A stretch of DNA of 29,710 nt from DAOMOD01 sp964526035 (GTDB lineage: Bacteria > Pseudomonadota > Gammaproteobacteria > Xanthomonadales > BPKI01), in assembly GCA_964526035.1 (NCBI GenBank), contig CAZGKE010000026.1, positions 1-29,710 on the forward strand, in the 5' to 3' direction. A program made the translations under genes and the position numbers. Numbering within the stretch: the first letter of the stretch is position 1; the number at the start of each line of letters is the position of its first letter. Below the pieces are notes generated by a model. That model saw only the letters and a program-made list of their open reading frames with translations, was not told the DNA's origin and did not search any database. Below are positions 14,737-22,536 of this stretch, in pieces.

Positions 14737-16155
14737 CTAGCGCGCCCGCTCCACGCTGTCGATGGCGAGTCGTCCGAGCTGGTTCACCCCGTGATAGAAC
14801 TGCCACGGCTCGCCGTTGCCGCTGCCGAGGAGGATGTGGCCGGCGCCGAAGCCGTCCTGCGCCGCATCGAAACTGACCCAGCGATCATCGATCCATGCCT
14901 GGGTCCAGGCATGCGGCACAAAGACCCTGGACTGGCCGCCGAAGCGATCGGCGTAGACCAGCCCGGTGGCGATGCGCGTTGCTATGCCCTGCGCGCGACC
15001 GAGTGCGGCGAGTAGAACGGCATGCTCGGTGCAGTCGCCTTCCTGGCGGCGCCATGATTCAAGTGCCGAGGCATAACCTATCCGTAAACTTTTGATTTTG
15101 ATGTGTTTGCGAGTTGCAGATTCGAGCCGCTGCATCACTTCCATAGGCTCCGACAGCCCACCCGCGGCCTCTGCTGCCATTGCCCGGATTTCCTCCGCGT
15201 CGCTTTCGATCCAGCGGTTTGGCGCGAGCAGCGCGGGGTCCGGTGGGCTTTCGTCCTTGCGGCTCAGCCCGGGGCGGACTGTGACCGCCCAGAGGTCGCC
15301 CTCGAGCCTTGCGCTTTGCTCGGCGCTTTGCGGGATGTCCATCGGATCGCCGTCACTGGCGTGCAGGCGGTAGGTGGCCGCTTGCCCCGGTCGAAGGCGG
15401 GCAACGCCCGTCGGAGCCTTGACCAGGGTGCGCTGCAGCAGATCCGACGGCTGCACCGCAGCCAGCGCGCACTCCCTGGAACACTCGAGCATGTCGAGAA
15501 AGGTTCCGAACACCGGCATGCGCATGCGGCGCGTGCGCTGCGAGTCGTCGATCCATGCTTCGGTCAGCAGGGCACCGTCACCCAGATCGAGCTGCTGTTC
15601 GATGCGTCGCAGACGGAGATTGCCCGCCTCGGGCATCGCGATCAGCTCTTCGTCTCCAAAGCGGATATCGAGCTCAGCGGCCTGCAGCGCGTCGGGCATA
15701 AACACCCGCAGGCGGACATGCGTATCCGCCCGCGCCGCGGCCGCGTTCATTGCCAGGCGCTGCCCTTCTGCGAGCAGTGCGCCCTGCGGCCACGGCAGGC
15801 GGCTCTCGTCGCGCACGTCGCCAGCTTCAAGCAGCACGGACAGCATCCCGCTGTCGTCGATCTCGCCGCTGTAGCGGCGCAGATCGCCGCCGATGGTGAT
15901 TTCGCCGCGAAATCCGAGCGGCTCACCGTTGGCGGTTTCGAAGGTGGTTTCCTCGCTGATCAGGGTCAAACGCGTGCCGCCGCGATCCATGGTCAATTCG
16001 AGACGCTGGCTGGAGTGCACGTTGCCGTCCACCATCTGGCGATCCGACATCGAGTGGCCGACCTTGCGACCGTCAAGGAGAACGGTCATCCACTGCTGTT
16101 CGGCGACCGCAGCTGCGGGAGACAGGATCAGCAGGAGGTAGAGCAGACGAGGCAT
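14737..16155 (-). CDS. secreted transglutaminase-like domain protein
   Basis: 472 aa with a signal peptide (MPRLLYLLLILSPAAAVAE). The N-terminal ~300 residues are beta-rich and resemble the DUF3857-like half found with transglutaminase domains (WMTVLLDGRKVGHSMSDRQ). The C-terminal domain has the papain-like triad of the transglutaminase-core family: Cys375 in GDCTEHAVLLAALGR, His415 in VPHAWTQAW and Asp430 in WVSFDAAQ. Such bacterial proteins are probably periplasmic cysteine peptidases or ligases with undetermined substrates. The start at 16155 is supported by AAGGA about 8 bases before it and by the signal peptide; the longer frame to 16470 runs antisense through purT. Transcribed alone, divergent from purT. 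Confidence 0.87.
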   Translation of the reverse strand: MPRLLYLLLILSPAAAVAEQQWMTVLLDGRKVGHSMSDRQMVDGNVHSSQRLELTMDRGGTRLTLISEETTFETANGEPLGFRGEITIGGDLRRYSGEIDDSGMLSVLLEAGDVRDESRLPWPQGALLAEGQRLAMNAAAARADTHVRLRVFMPDALQAAELDIRFGDEELIAMPEAGNLRLRRIEQQLDLGDGALLTEAWIDDSQRTRRMRMPVFGTFLDMLECSRECALAAVQPSDLLQRTLVKAPTGVARLRPGQAATYRLHASDGDPMDIPQSAEQSARLEGDLWAVTVRPGLSRKDESPPDPALLAPNRWIESDAEEIRAMAAEAAGGLSEPMEVMQRLESATRKHIKIKSLRIGYASALESWRRQEGDCTEHAVLLAALGRAQGIATRIATGLVYADRFGGQSRVFVPHAWTQAWIDDRWVSFDAAQDGFGAGHILLGSGNGEPWQFYHGVNQLGRLAIDSVERAR

Positions 16156-16213
16156 AGCGGGTCCTTCTTTCCGGGAGCATGGAAGTGTACGTGCGCAAAT
16201 CGCGGCACGCCGT

Positions 16214-16243
16214 CTGAAGGTTTCGGCTGCGCTCCAATACAAT
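16214..16243 (+). promoter_or_regulatory. candidate purT promoter
   Basis: TACAAT at 16238-16243 is a good -10 (5/6), about 29 bases before the purT ATG. The best -35 upstream (CTGAAG, 16214-16219) is weak and the spacing is 18. No PurR-like palindrome is evident. Confidence 0.35.
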
Positions 16244-16271
16244 GCGCGCTTGCCATTTTCCCGGAACCGAC

Positions 16272-17459
16272 ATGAAGGCCTTCGGAACCCCGCTCCATGA
16301 CAACGCCATCCGCCTGCTGCTGCTGGGTTCCGGCGAACTCGGCAAGGAGGTGGCGATCGAGGCGCAGCGCCTGGGCGTCGAAGTGATCGCGGCCGATCGC
16401 TACGCCAACGCGCCGGCGATGCAGGTGGCGCATCGCAGCCATGTCCTCGACATGCTCGATCCGGAGGCACTGCGCGCGCTGATCGCGACGGAGCGTCCCG
16501 ACCTGGTGGTGCCGGAAATCGAGGCCATCCATACGCCGACCCTGGTCGCGCTGGAGGCCGAGGGCCTGCGCGTGATCCCCACGGCGCGCGCCGCGCGTCT
16601 CACCATGGACCGCGAGGGCATACGCCGGCTTGCCGCCGAGGATTTGGGACTTCCCACCAGTCCCTATCGTTTTGTCGATACCGTCGACGATTACCACGCT
16701 GCGGTGCAGGCACTTGGTCTTCCCTGCGTGGTCAAGCCAGTGATGAGTTCGTCGGGCAAGGGTCAGAGCACCGTGCGCGGCGACGCCGACATCGACACCG
16801 CCTGGGACTACGCGCAGACCGGCGGTCGCGCCGGCCGCGGGCGGGTGATCGTCGAGGGTTTCGTGGCCTTCGACTACGAGATCACCCTGCTCACCGTTCG
16901 CCATCGCGACGGCACCAGCTTCTGTGCGCCGATCGGCCACCGCCAGGTCGATGGTGACTACGTCGAGTCGTGGCAGCCGCAGCCGATGAGCGAAGCTGCG
17001 CGTGCCGAATCCGAGCGCATCGCCCGCGCCGTCACAGACGCGCTCGGCGGTTTCGGAATCTTCGGCGTGGAACTGTTCGTGCGCGGCGACGAGGTGCTGT
17101 TCTCCGAAGTCTCGCCGCGCCCGCACGACACCGGCCTGGTGACCCTGGTCTCGCAGGACCTGTCCGAGTTTGCCCTGCACGTACGTGCCATCCTCGGCCT
17201 ACCGATACCGGCCATCCGTCAGCTTGGCGCAAGCGCCTCCTGCGCCGTGCTTGGCGAGGGCCACGGCACGGGCCCGGCGTTCGACGGCGTGGCGGAGGCG
17301 CTTGTCGAACCCGACACCGCGCTGCGTCTGTTCGGCAAGCCGGAAGTGAAGGGCAGGCGCAGGCTGGGCGTCACCCTGGCACGCGCAGACAGCATCGAAG
17401 AGGCGCGCGCCAAGGCACGGCGCGCCGCCGCGGCGATCGCCATCCGCATCCCCGGCTGA
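16272..17459 (+). CDS. purT: formate-dependent phosphoribosylglycinamide formyltransferase 2
   Basis: 395 aa, essentially the length of E. coli PurT, and alike from end to end: LLLLGSGELGKEVAIEAQRLGVEV, then ADRYANAPAMQVAHRSHVLDMLD, VVPEIEAI, TMDREGIRRLAAE, VVKPVMSSSGKGQS, FSEVSPRPHDTGLVTLVSQDLSEFALH and LFGKPEVKGRRRLGV. It is an ATP-grasp enzyme that makes formyl-GAR from GAR, formate and ATP in de novo purine synthesis. The start at 16272 (MKAFGTPL) matches the E. coli N-terminus; an upstream in-frame ATG at 16242 would overlap the likely -10. The ribosome-binding site is only GGAA. The O-antigen-ligase-like gene follows after 12 bases. Confidence 0.97.
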   Translation: MKAFGTPLHDNAIRLLLLGSGELGKEVAIEAQRLGVEVIAADRYANAPAMQVAHRSHVLDMLDPEALRALIATERPDLVVPEIEAIHTPTLVALEAEGLRVIPTARAARLTMDREGIRRLAAEDLGLPTSPYRFVDTVDDYHAAVQALGLPCVVKPVMSSSGKGQSTVRGDADIDTAWDYAQTGGRAGRGRVIVEGFVAFDYEITLLTVRHRDGTSFCAPIGHRQVDGDYVESWQPQPMSEAARAESERIARAVTDALGGFGIFGVELFVRGDEVLFSEVSPRPHDTGLVTLVSQDLSEFALHVRAILGLPIPAIRQLGASASCAVLGEGHGTGPAFDGVAEALVEPDTALRLFGKPEVKGRRRLGVTLARADSIEEARAKARRAAAAIAIRIPG

Positions 17460-17471
17460 GGGCAAGCGCCG

Positions 17472-18650
17472 ATGCAGCGACCGGGCATCGCGACGACCGG
17501 ATTCGCACTCTATCTGGTGGCGCAGGCGCATACGCTGACCGAGCCGGTGGCCCTGCCCGCGCTGGCGTCTGCGCTCCTCTGGGCCGGGTGGAGCGAACAG
17601 CTCGATTTCGCGCGCGGGCCCTCGCTTCTCGAGTGGCTGCTCGGCGCTGTCGTCCTTGCATGGCTGCTGACCACCGTCACGGGCGTCGATCCATTCCAAT
17701 CCTTTCGTCTGTCGGTGCCGGCGCTTGCCGCCTGCATCGCGATCTTCGCGCTCGGACGCGAGAAGAATGCCGCTCAGTCTCAGGAGTGGATCCTGGGAGC
17801 ACTGCTGCTGGTCGCCAGCGTCCATGCCGGAGCGGTGATCGTCACCGCACTGGGGGGCACGGTCGAACCGCAGGTGCGCGTCGACAGATCATCGGCGCCC
17901 TGGCTGGTGGTGCCGAACGACCTCGCCTGGGCGGGTTGCCTGTGGCCGCTGTGGCGGCGGCTGCCGACGCGGCTCTCGATGCCCGGGCTGCGGCCGTGGG
18001 TGATTTCCCTGCTGCTGATTCAGCTGGTCGCGCTGGTGGTTCTCCATTCCCGACTCGGGATCCTGCTCGCTGCTCTAGCTCTGATGCTTGATCTGCGTTG
18101 GACGGCTCGGCGCGGACTGCTCGCCATTGCAGTTGCAGGCTCGTCGGCAGCCGCCATCGCGCTGCTGGTGCCGGAACTCGCGGAGAAGGGCTGGCAGGGC
18201 GCGCACGCCCGGCTTCAATTGTGGCAAGCCGCGTGGAGGACCTTCCTCGATCACCCCTGGCTGGGGACGGGCCCACATTCGTTCGCCCAGGTCCATCCCG
18301 CCTACCTGGACAGCGCTTACGCCGATGCGCGACTCAGTGCCTGGCCTCACTCCTTGCCTCTGGAAGTGCTGGCCGCGGGCGGCCTGATTCTTGCCGCACC
18401 TGCGCTCGCGCTGCTAGCATTCTCCGCGCGATGCGCTTGGACAAGGCAGGACTTTCGTCCGGCGGTCGCTGTTCCCATCCTCTTGCTGTGCCTCGCAGAG
18501 GCCAGCATGCTGCGAGCTTGGTGGTGGGCCCTCGTGGTGCTCTGGGTGGGATCGGTTTTCCGCAAGACATCGGATCAAGGATTCAGGGGGTTCAGTCAAT
18601 CATGTCAACCGGACGACGCCGGAACCGGCTCGCGCGCTCCGCCTTCCTGA
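17472..18650 (+). CDS. O-antigen ligase/polymerase-like membrane protein
   Basis: 392 aa with roughly ten hydrophobic segments. The large periplasmic loop carries the WaaL/Wzy-type signature: LQLWQAAWRTFLDHPWLGTGPHSFAQVHPAYL, ending in a histidine-containing segment (WPHSLPLEVLAAGG). Family members ligate or polymerise polysaccharide or glycosylate pilins at the periplasmic face. No other polysaccharide gene lies nearby, so the substrate is open. GAGGG precedes the ATG. It follows purT by 12 bases and probably shares its transcript. Its last 49 bases overlap the next gene in another frame, and the last ~25 residues (TSDQGFRGFSQSCQPDD...) look unlike the rest, as expected of an overlapping end. 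Confidence 0.8.
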   Translation: MQRPGIATTGFALYLVAQAHTLTEPVALPALASALLWAGWSEQLDFARGPSLLEWLLGAVVLAWLLTTVTGVDPFQSFRLSVPALAACIAIFALGREKNAAQSQEWILGALLLVASVHAGAVIVTALGGTVEPQVRVDRSSAPWLVVPNDLAWAGCLWPLWRRLPTRLSMPGLRPWVISLLLIQLVALVVLHSRLGILLAALALMLDLRWTARRGLLAIAVAGSSAAAIALLVPELAEKGWQGAHARLQLWQAAWRTFLDHPWLGTGPHSFAQVHPAYLDSAYADARLSAWPHSLPLEVLAAGGLILAAPALALLAFSARCAWTRQDFRPAVAVPILLLCLAEASMLRAWWWALVVLWVGSVFRKTSDQGFRGFSQSCQPDDAGTGSRAPPS

Positions 18651-19498
18651 GTCTCGGGCTGCTGCTGGCCGCGGTCGCCGCAGTCATGCCCGCGTGGGGT
18701 GAGGCACTGCGAGGCGCGGGCGGGTACGCCGGATATACCGATCTCGAACTCGCCCTTGACCCGCCTGCCGATATCCTGGCGGGACTGACCGAGCCCCTGG
18801 GGCTGGCAGTGACCAACCACGGGCCGGACCCGGTCTCGACCCCCTGGGTGTTGCTGAGCGCCGACCCGGGTCTGGTGATCTACGGGGCGGACTGTTCGGT
18901 GCTCGGCACTGGTTCGCTTCGCTGCTTCCTGCCGCCACTGGGCGTCGGCGAATCGCACCTCGCGTCCGCTACCATCGCGTCGAGTCCCGAGGCGCGGGGA
19001 GTCCGCGCGATAGCCGGATACGCGGGTTCCGAGCTTCCGACCGGCGGGCTTGGACTTGAGCTGGACGCTGGTGCGATCGAGCTTTACGGCATCACCGACA
19101 TGGGCGCCTCTGTGTTCGACGAATTGCCGGAAACCCTGCCCGACGGGCGCCTGCGGTGGACCTTCTTCATGGACAACCTCGGCCCATCCTCCCAGCTGGC
19201 CGCGGATTTCAGAGTGGATGTCGTCGCGGACCCGCCGGTTGCGCTGGATGTGACCTGCCATCCTTCCCCGCAAGCCGTGTGTTCATCCGCTCCCTTTGCT
19301 TACGATGGCTTCATTCCTCCGGGAGGCGACCTCCAGGTAGACGTCACGACGGCGTTGCCGCACGGCGGGTCGGTTGAAGCCATCGATGTCTACTTCCAGA
19401 TCTTCAGCCTCGGCGACGAAAATCTTTCCGTGAGACCCCAGCTGGTCCATGTGAGACGTACGGCCTCGATGTTCCGGGATGGTTTTGAAGGTTTCTGA
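18602..19498 (+). CDS. secreted DUF11-like protein with C-terminal FRDGFEGF tag
   Basis: 298 aa. A basic start and signal peptide (RSAFLSLGLLLAAVAAVMPAWGEA) precede two Ig-like/DUF11-type beta domains. The first has LGLAVTNHGPDPVSTPWVLLS...CSVLGTGSLRCFLPPLGVGES; the second has FFMDNLGPSSQLAADFRV...CHPSPQAVCSS. The protein ends MFRDGFEGF, the shared motif of this region. The start at 18602 overlaps the upstream gene by 49 bases; it is the only ATG before the signal peptide. A GGGGG run lies about 13 bases before it, so the ribosome-binding site is poor. Function unknown; adhesive or structural surface roles are typical of DUF11 domains. Confidence 0.75.
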   Translation: MSTGRRRNRLARSAFLSLGLLLAAVAAVMPAWGEALRGAGGYAGYTDLELALDPPADILAGLTEPLGLAVTNHGPDPVSTPWVLLSADPGLVIYGADCSVLGTGSLRCFLPPLGVGESHLASATIASSPEARGVRAIAGYAGSELPTGGLGLELDAGAIELYGITDMGASVFDELPETLPDGRLRWTFFMDNLGPSSQLAADFRVDVVADPPVALDVTCHPSPQAVCSSAPFAYDGFIPPGGDLQVDVTTALPHGGSVEAIDVYFQIFSLGDENLSVRPQLVHVRRTASMFRDGFEGF

Positions 19499-19590
19499 CC
19501 GTTTCGTCCATACGCACGCCACGACCGATCTCGCGCGGATTCCGCAACCGCCGAAACTGAAGCGAACGCCGTGCTTTCGCGGTCGTCTGC

Positions 19591-20538
19591 TCAATCGCTG
19601 AGAAAGCTGAGCAGCTCCGCGTCGGAGACTTCGGCCGGGTTCGAAAAGTCGCTGCCTTGCAGCGCTGCGGGAATGCGCGGTCGCTGGAACCGGACATGAT
19701 CGAACTCGGCCAGCAGATCCGGATTGCCGTCGAGAATGACGGTGTTGTTGTGTCCGAACTGGTCGTGGGGCCAGTAGACCCCGTCGATCGAGCCCCAGTC
19801 GGTGTAGCCGGTCACGCCGACCTGGAGTGTCGCCGGCATGTCGTTTCGCGGGTAGCGTCGATGGACCTGCCAGGCGGCGCCCGGTTCGCGGCGCAGCAGG
19901 ATGAAATGCTGCCCCTCGAGGCGCGCGGCGCGCAGCTCGAACACTCGCAGCGGTTCGCACGGCGTGTCGCAAGCGTTGGTGATGTGCAGAACGGACTCGC
20001 TGTTCTCGGTCGTCTTGACTTCGTACTGGTAGGTTCCGGGGGTGTCGGCAGAGCCGGCACTGAGAAAGACGTAGTTCTCGCCGCCGGGCGTCCAGTCGCC
20101 GGGCTGCTGGATGTCGCGCGGGGAACGAATGAACAGTCCGGCCAGGGAATACAGCGCTTCCGGCGCGCCGGTCCGGGCGCGGTTGTTGGAAAAGAATCGC
20201 GTGCTTGCCAGGAAATCGCCGGTGACGGGCTTGAAGACGAGCACGCCGCGAAGATCCTCGAACCAGGAAACCGAATAGGGCATCAGGTGCATGTGGCCGG
20301 GGCGGCTGAGGGCGATGTCCCAGGACTCGAGCTGATCCTGCCACCCTTCTACCTGATATAGCTGCGACCATTGGGAGGCCGACGCCGGGTCGTCGAATTC
20401 GTCGCTGAGCAGACACAGGTCGTCCGCGGGGGGCTGCGTGCCGGTTTCGAAGCCGTTCGTGAACAGCGGGCAGGCCCGCAGCAGGTTTCCGTCGAGCAGC
20501 GCGGCGGTAGCGAACAGAACGATGGCTGCACGGCGCAT
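19591..20538 (-). CDS. secreted lectin-like (DUF1349/concanavalin-type) protein with N-terminal FTNGFE motif
   Basis: 315 aa. A signal peptide (MRRAAIVLFATAALLDGNLLRAC) is followed at once by PLFTNGFETG (residues 24-33), the shared motif. A jelly-roll domain comes next, opening with LLSDEFDDPASASQWSQLYQVEGW, the usual first strand of DUF1349/laminin-G-like sugar-binding folds. A pair of Cys in NACDTPCEP may form a disulfide. The C-terminus (EVSDAELLSFLSD) has no tag. It is convergent with the DUF11-like gene and divergent from the SpoIID-like gene. The cysteine just before the motif (RAC-PLF) could be read as a lipobox-like end, but the preceding residues (LLRA) are not a good match. Confidence 0.72.
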   Translation of the reverse strand: MRRAAIVLFATAALLDGNLLRACPLFTNGFETGTQPPADDLCLLSDEFDDPASASQWSQLYQVEGWQDQLESWDIALSRPGHMHLMPYSVSWFEDLRGVLVFKPVTGDFLASTRFFSNNRARTGAPEALYSLAGLFIRSPRDIQQPGDWTPGGENYVFLSAGSADTPGTYQYEVKTTENSESVLHITNACDTPCEPLRVFELRAARLEGQHFILLRREPGAAWQVHRRYPRNDMPATLQVGVTGYTDWGSIDGVYWPHDQFGHNNTVILDGNPDLLAEFDHVRFQRPRIPAALQGSDFSNPAEVSDAELLSFLSD

Positions 20539-20672
20539 GGCGTGTGTTCCATGATTGAGGTGCCTTGCCAGGAATACGCAAACGGGCGGCAGAAACGACG
20601 TCGTCGCGCTTCCTGATGACGAAGTCTGTTCGGTCGCATAGGATCGCGCAAGGTTCGGATCCGGGGATATCG
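20539..20672. promoter_or_regulatory. divergent promoter region
   Basis: 134 bases between two divergent secreted-protein genes. TAGGAT (20639-20644) is a possible plus-strand -10, and GGGGAT about 7 bases before the ATG at 20673 is the ribosome-binding site of the SpoIID-like gene. GGAA precedes the minus-strand start. No palindromic operator was seen. Confidence 0.35.
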
Positions 20673-22463
20673 ATGGCGTCCATTCGCATCAGAGCGCTGT
20701 TCGGCATGTTTTTGCTCGGCGCGTTGCTGCCCGTGGACAGCCTCTTCTGCGCCGAAATCGCATTGGTCGTTCGCGATGTGCAAAGCGGTGGTCCATTGGC
20801 CGCCGTGGTCGAACTGCGCCATGCCGAGGGTGGAATTGCGCCGACGGCGCGGTTCGTCGAGGCCTTGCTTTCGCAATCCCCCGACATGACCCTGCGCCTT
20901 GAGGCCACACGGACGACAGTCACGCTCGATCAGTCCTGGCTGGCGCTGGTGCGTTCGCCGGGCTACGCGCCGCTGCTGACCATCCTGGAGCCAGGTGCTT
21001 CGAGCTGGACTGTCTGGCTGCAGCCGCAGGCGGTGTCCGGATTGATCGAGCCCTTGCCGGATGGCGTGCTGCGTGTGCGCGGCGTGGTGCGCGATGGCGA
21101 ATCGCTGCTGTCGCGGGCGGGAGTCCGTTTGCATCTCGAACCGCTGGGGTGGACGACCACCAGCGGCGCCGACGGCAGCTACCTGTTCGAGGGCGAACTT
21201 CCCGGAACGGATTTCGATGATGCCCGGTTCCTGCGCCTGGTCGCGACATCGGTCGAGGGCCATATCGTGATCGACCGCTCGCTGCCCTGGGTGCCCGGTG
21301 CAATCGAACGGCCGATCGATCTGGGCGTCGGCGAGGCTGCAATGCATCGACAGCAGCTGGCGCCGCAAGGCGCCATCCAGCTTGTGGATGCCGGGCCGCG
21401 ACTCGCGCCGGTCGGGGGCGATCCCGACCAGCCGCCGCTGTCGGTACGGGTCGGGTTCGCCGACGCCAACTGCACGCAGAGCTGCTGCACCGGCAATTGC
21501 GCTCACGTCTGCGTGTTCGACCTCGAAACCTACGTGCGTCGCGGCATCACCTACGAGTGGATCGGTTCGTGGACGCAGAATTCCTTGCGTGCAGGTACTG
21601 TCGCCTATCGAAGCTACGGCGCGTGGCACGCGCTCAATCCGCCGACCACACGGCCCTACGACATCTGCTCCTCGGCATGCTGCCAGGTCAATGGACCCAA
21701 TGTGATCTCGGCCGGAACGCAGGCGGCGCGGGCCACCGCCGGACTGATGCTGAAGCGTGATGACCAGGTGTTCCGCAGCGAATACTCCGCCGAAAACAAC
21801 TGCCTTCTCGGAGCGCTGTCATGCAGCAACACAGACCTGTCCTGCGGCAATGGTTTCAACGGGTCACCGTCCAACGGCTGGCCCTGTCTGCCCGATGAGG
21901 TCGGTCTGAACCGCGATTGCTTCGGCCACGGTCGCGGCATGAGCCAGTGGGGAACGCAGCGCTGGTCGCTCTCGCCGCATCTCCGCCTGTGGCCATGGAT
22001 CGTCAACCACTACTACAACGCTCAAGGCACCGGCAGCGGGATGCGCACCGCCGCCATGACGCGCGCGCTGGCCATAGTCGATGCCGCCCCGGAACCCACG
22101 GTGGTGGTGCCGGGTGAGCAGTTCGAAATCGTCATCGAAGCTCTGAACCGCGCTGCCGAAAGCCACCAGGCAGTGCTGATCGGCGCCAGCATCCGCCGTG
22201 CATCGGATGCTTTCATTTCCGACCCCGCCCAGGACCTCCTGGTCGAACTCGAGCCTGGTATTGCGCTTGCCGGCCGGTCATTTCAGGTGCCGGCGGGGAC
22301 GCCGCCGGGCAGCTACGCGCTATGGGTCTCGCTGTATGTCGACGTCGATGGTGACGCTGCCATTTCCGGCGCAGACCTGGTGCAGTCGCTTGTGCAGTAT
22401 CCGGGCGCGCTGCAGGTTGTAGCCATTGATGGGGCGATCTTTGGCGATGGCTTCGAGGGCTGA
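20673..22463 (+). CDS. secreted SpoIID/LytB-domain protein, cysteine-rich, with C-terminal FGDGFEG tag
   Basis: 596 aa. A signal peptide (IRALFGMFLLGALLPVDSLFCA) leads into a beta region, then a carboxypeptidase-regulatory-like domain (VRDGESLLSRAGVRLHLEPLGWTTTSGADGSYLFEG) and the SpoIID/LytB domain. The latter has VCVFDLETYVRRGITYEW (Glu285 aligns with the catalytic Glu of SpoIID-type glycan lytic enzymes), AGTVAYRSYGAW and GHGRGMSQWGTQRW at about 418-431. About 13 cysteines lie inside this domain, unusual for the family and pointing to disulfides outside the cytoplasm. A beta-sandwich (TVVVPGEQFEIVIEALNRA) precedes the end IFGDGFEG. The start at 20673 is preferred to 20565 because of the signal peptide. 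The family cleaves or remodels peptidoglycan glycan strands; that role here is inference. Confidence 0.82.
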   Translation: MASIRIRALFGMFLLGALLPVDSLFCAEIALVVRDVQSGGPLAAVVELRHAEGGIAPTARFVEALLSQSPDMTLRLEATRTTVTLDQSWLALVRSPGYAPLLTILEPGASSWTVWLQPQAVSGLIEPLPDGVLRVRGVVRDGESLLSRAGVRLHLEPLGWTTTSGADGSYLFEGELPGTDFDDARFLRLVATSVEGHIVIDRSLPWVPGAIERPIDLGVGEAAMHRQQLAPQGAIQLVDAGPRLAPVGGDPDQPPLSVRVGFADANCTQSCCTGNCAHVCVFDLETYVRRGITYEWIGSWTQNSLRAGTVAYRSYGAWHALNPPTTRPYDICSSACCQVNGPNVISAGTQAARATAGLMLKRDDQVFRSEYSAENNCLLGALSCSNTDLSCGNGFNGSPSNGWPCLPDEVGLNRDCFGHGRGMSQWGTQRWSLSPHLRLWPWIVNHYYNAQGTGSGMRTAAMTRALAIVDAAPEPTVVVPGEQFEIVIEALNRAAESHQAVLIGASIRRASDAFISDPAQDLLVELEPGIALAGRSFQVPAGTPPGSYALWVSLYVDVDGDAAISGADLVQSLVQYPGALQVVAIDGAIFGDGFEG

Positions 22464-22536
22464 GGCTGCCGCGCCGCGCACGACGCTGCTATGGTTGGCG
22501 ACAGGGGCTGAAAGCAATCCACTGGAGGGGCAGGGC

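Noticed and set aside
15103..16275. 390-codon plus-strand open frame
   Set aside because: Antisense to the transglutaminase-like gene, whose triad and signal peptide are clear.
20349..21629. 426-codon minus-strand open frame
   Set aside because: Runs antisense through the SpoIID-like gene and out of frame through the lectin-like gene; low-complexity shadow.
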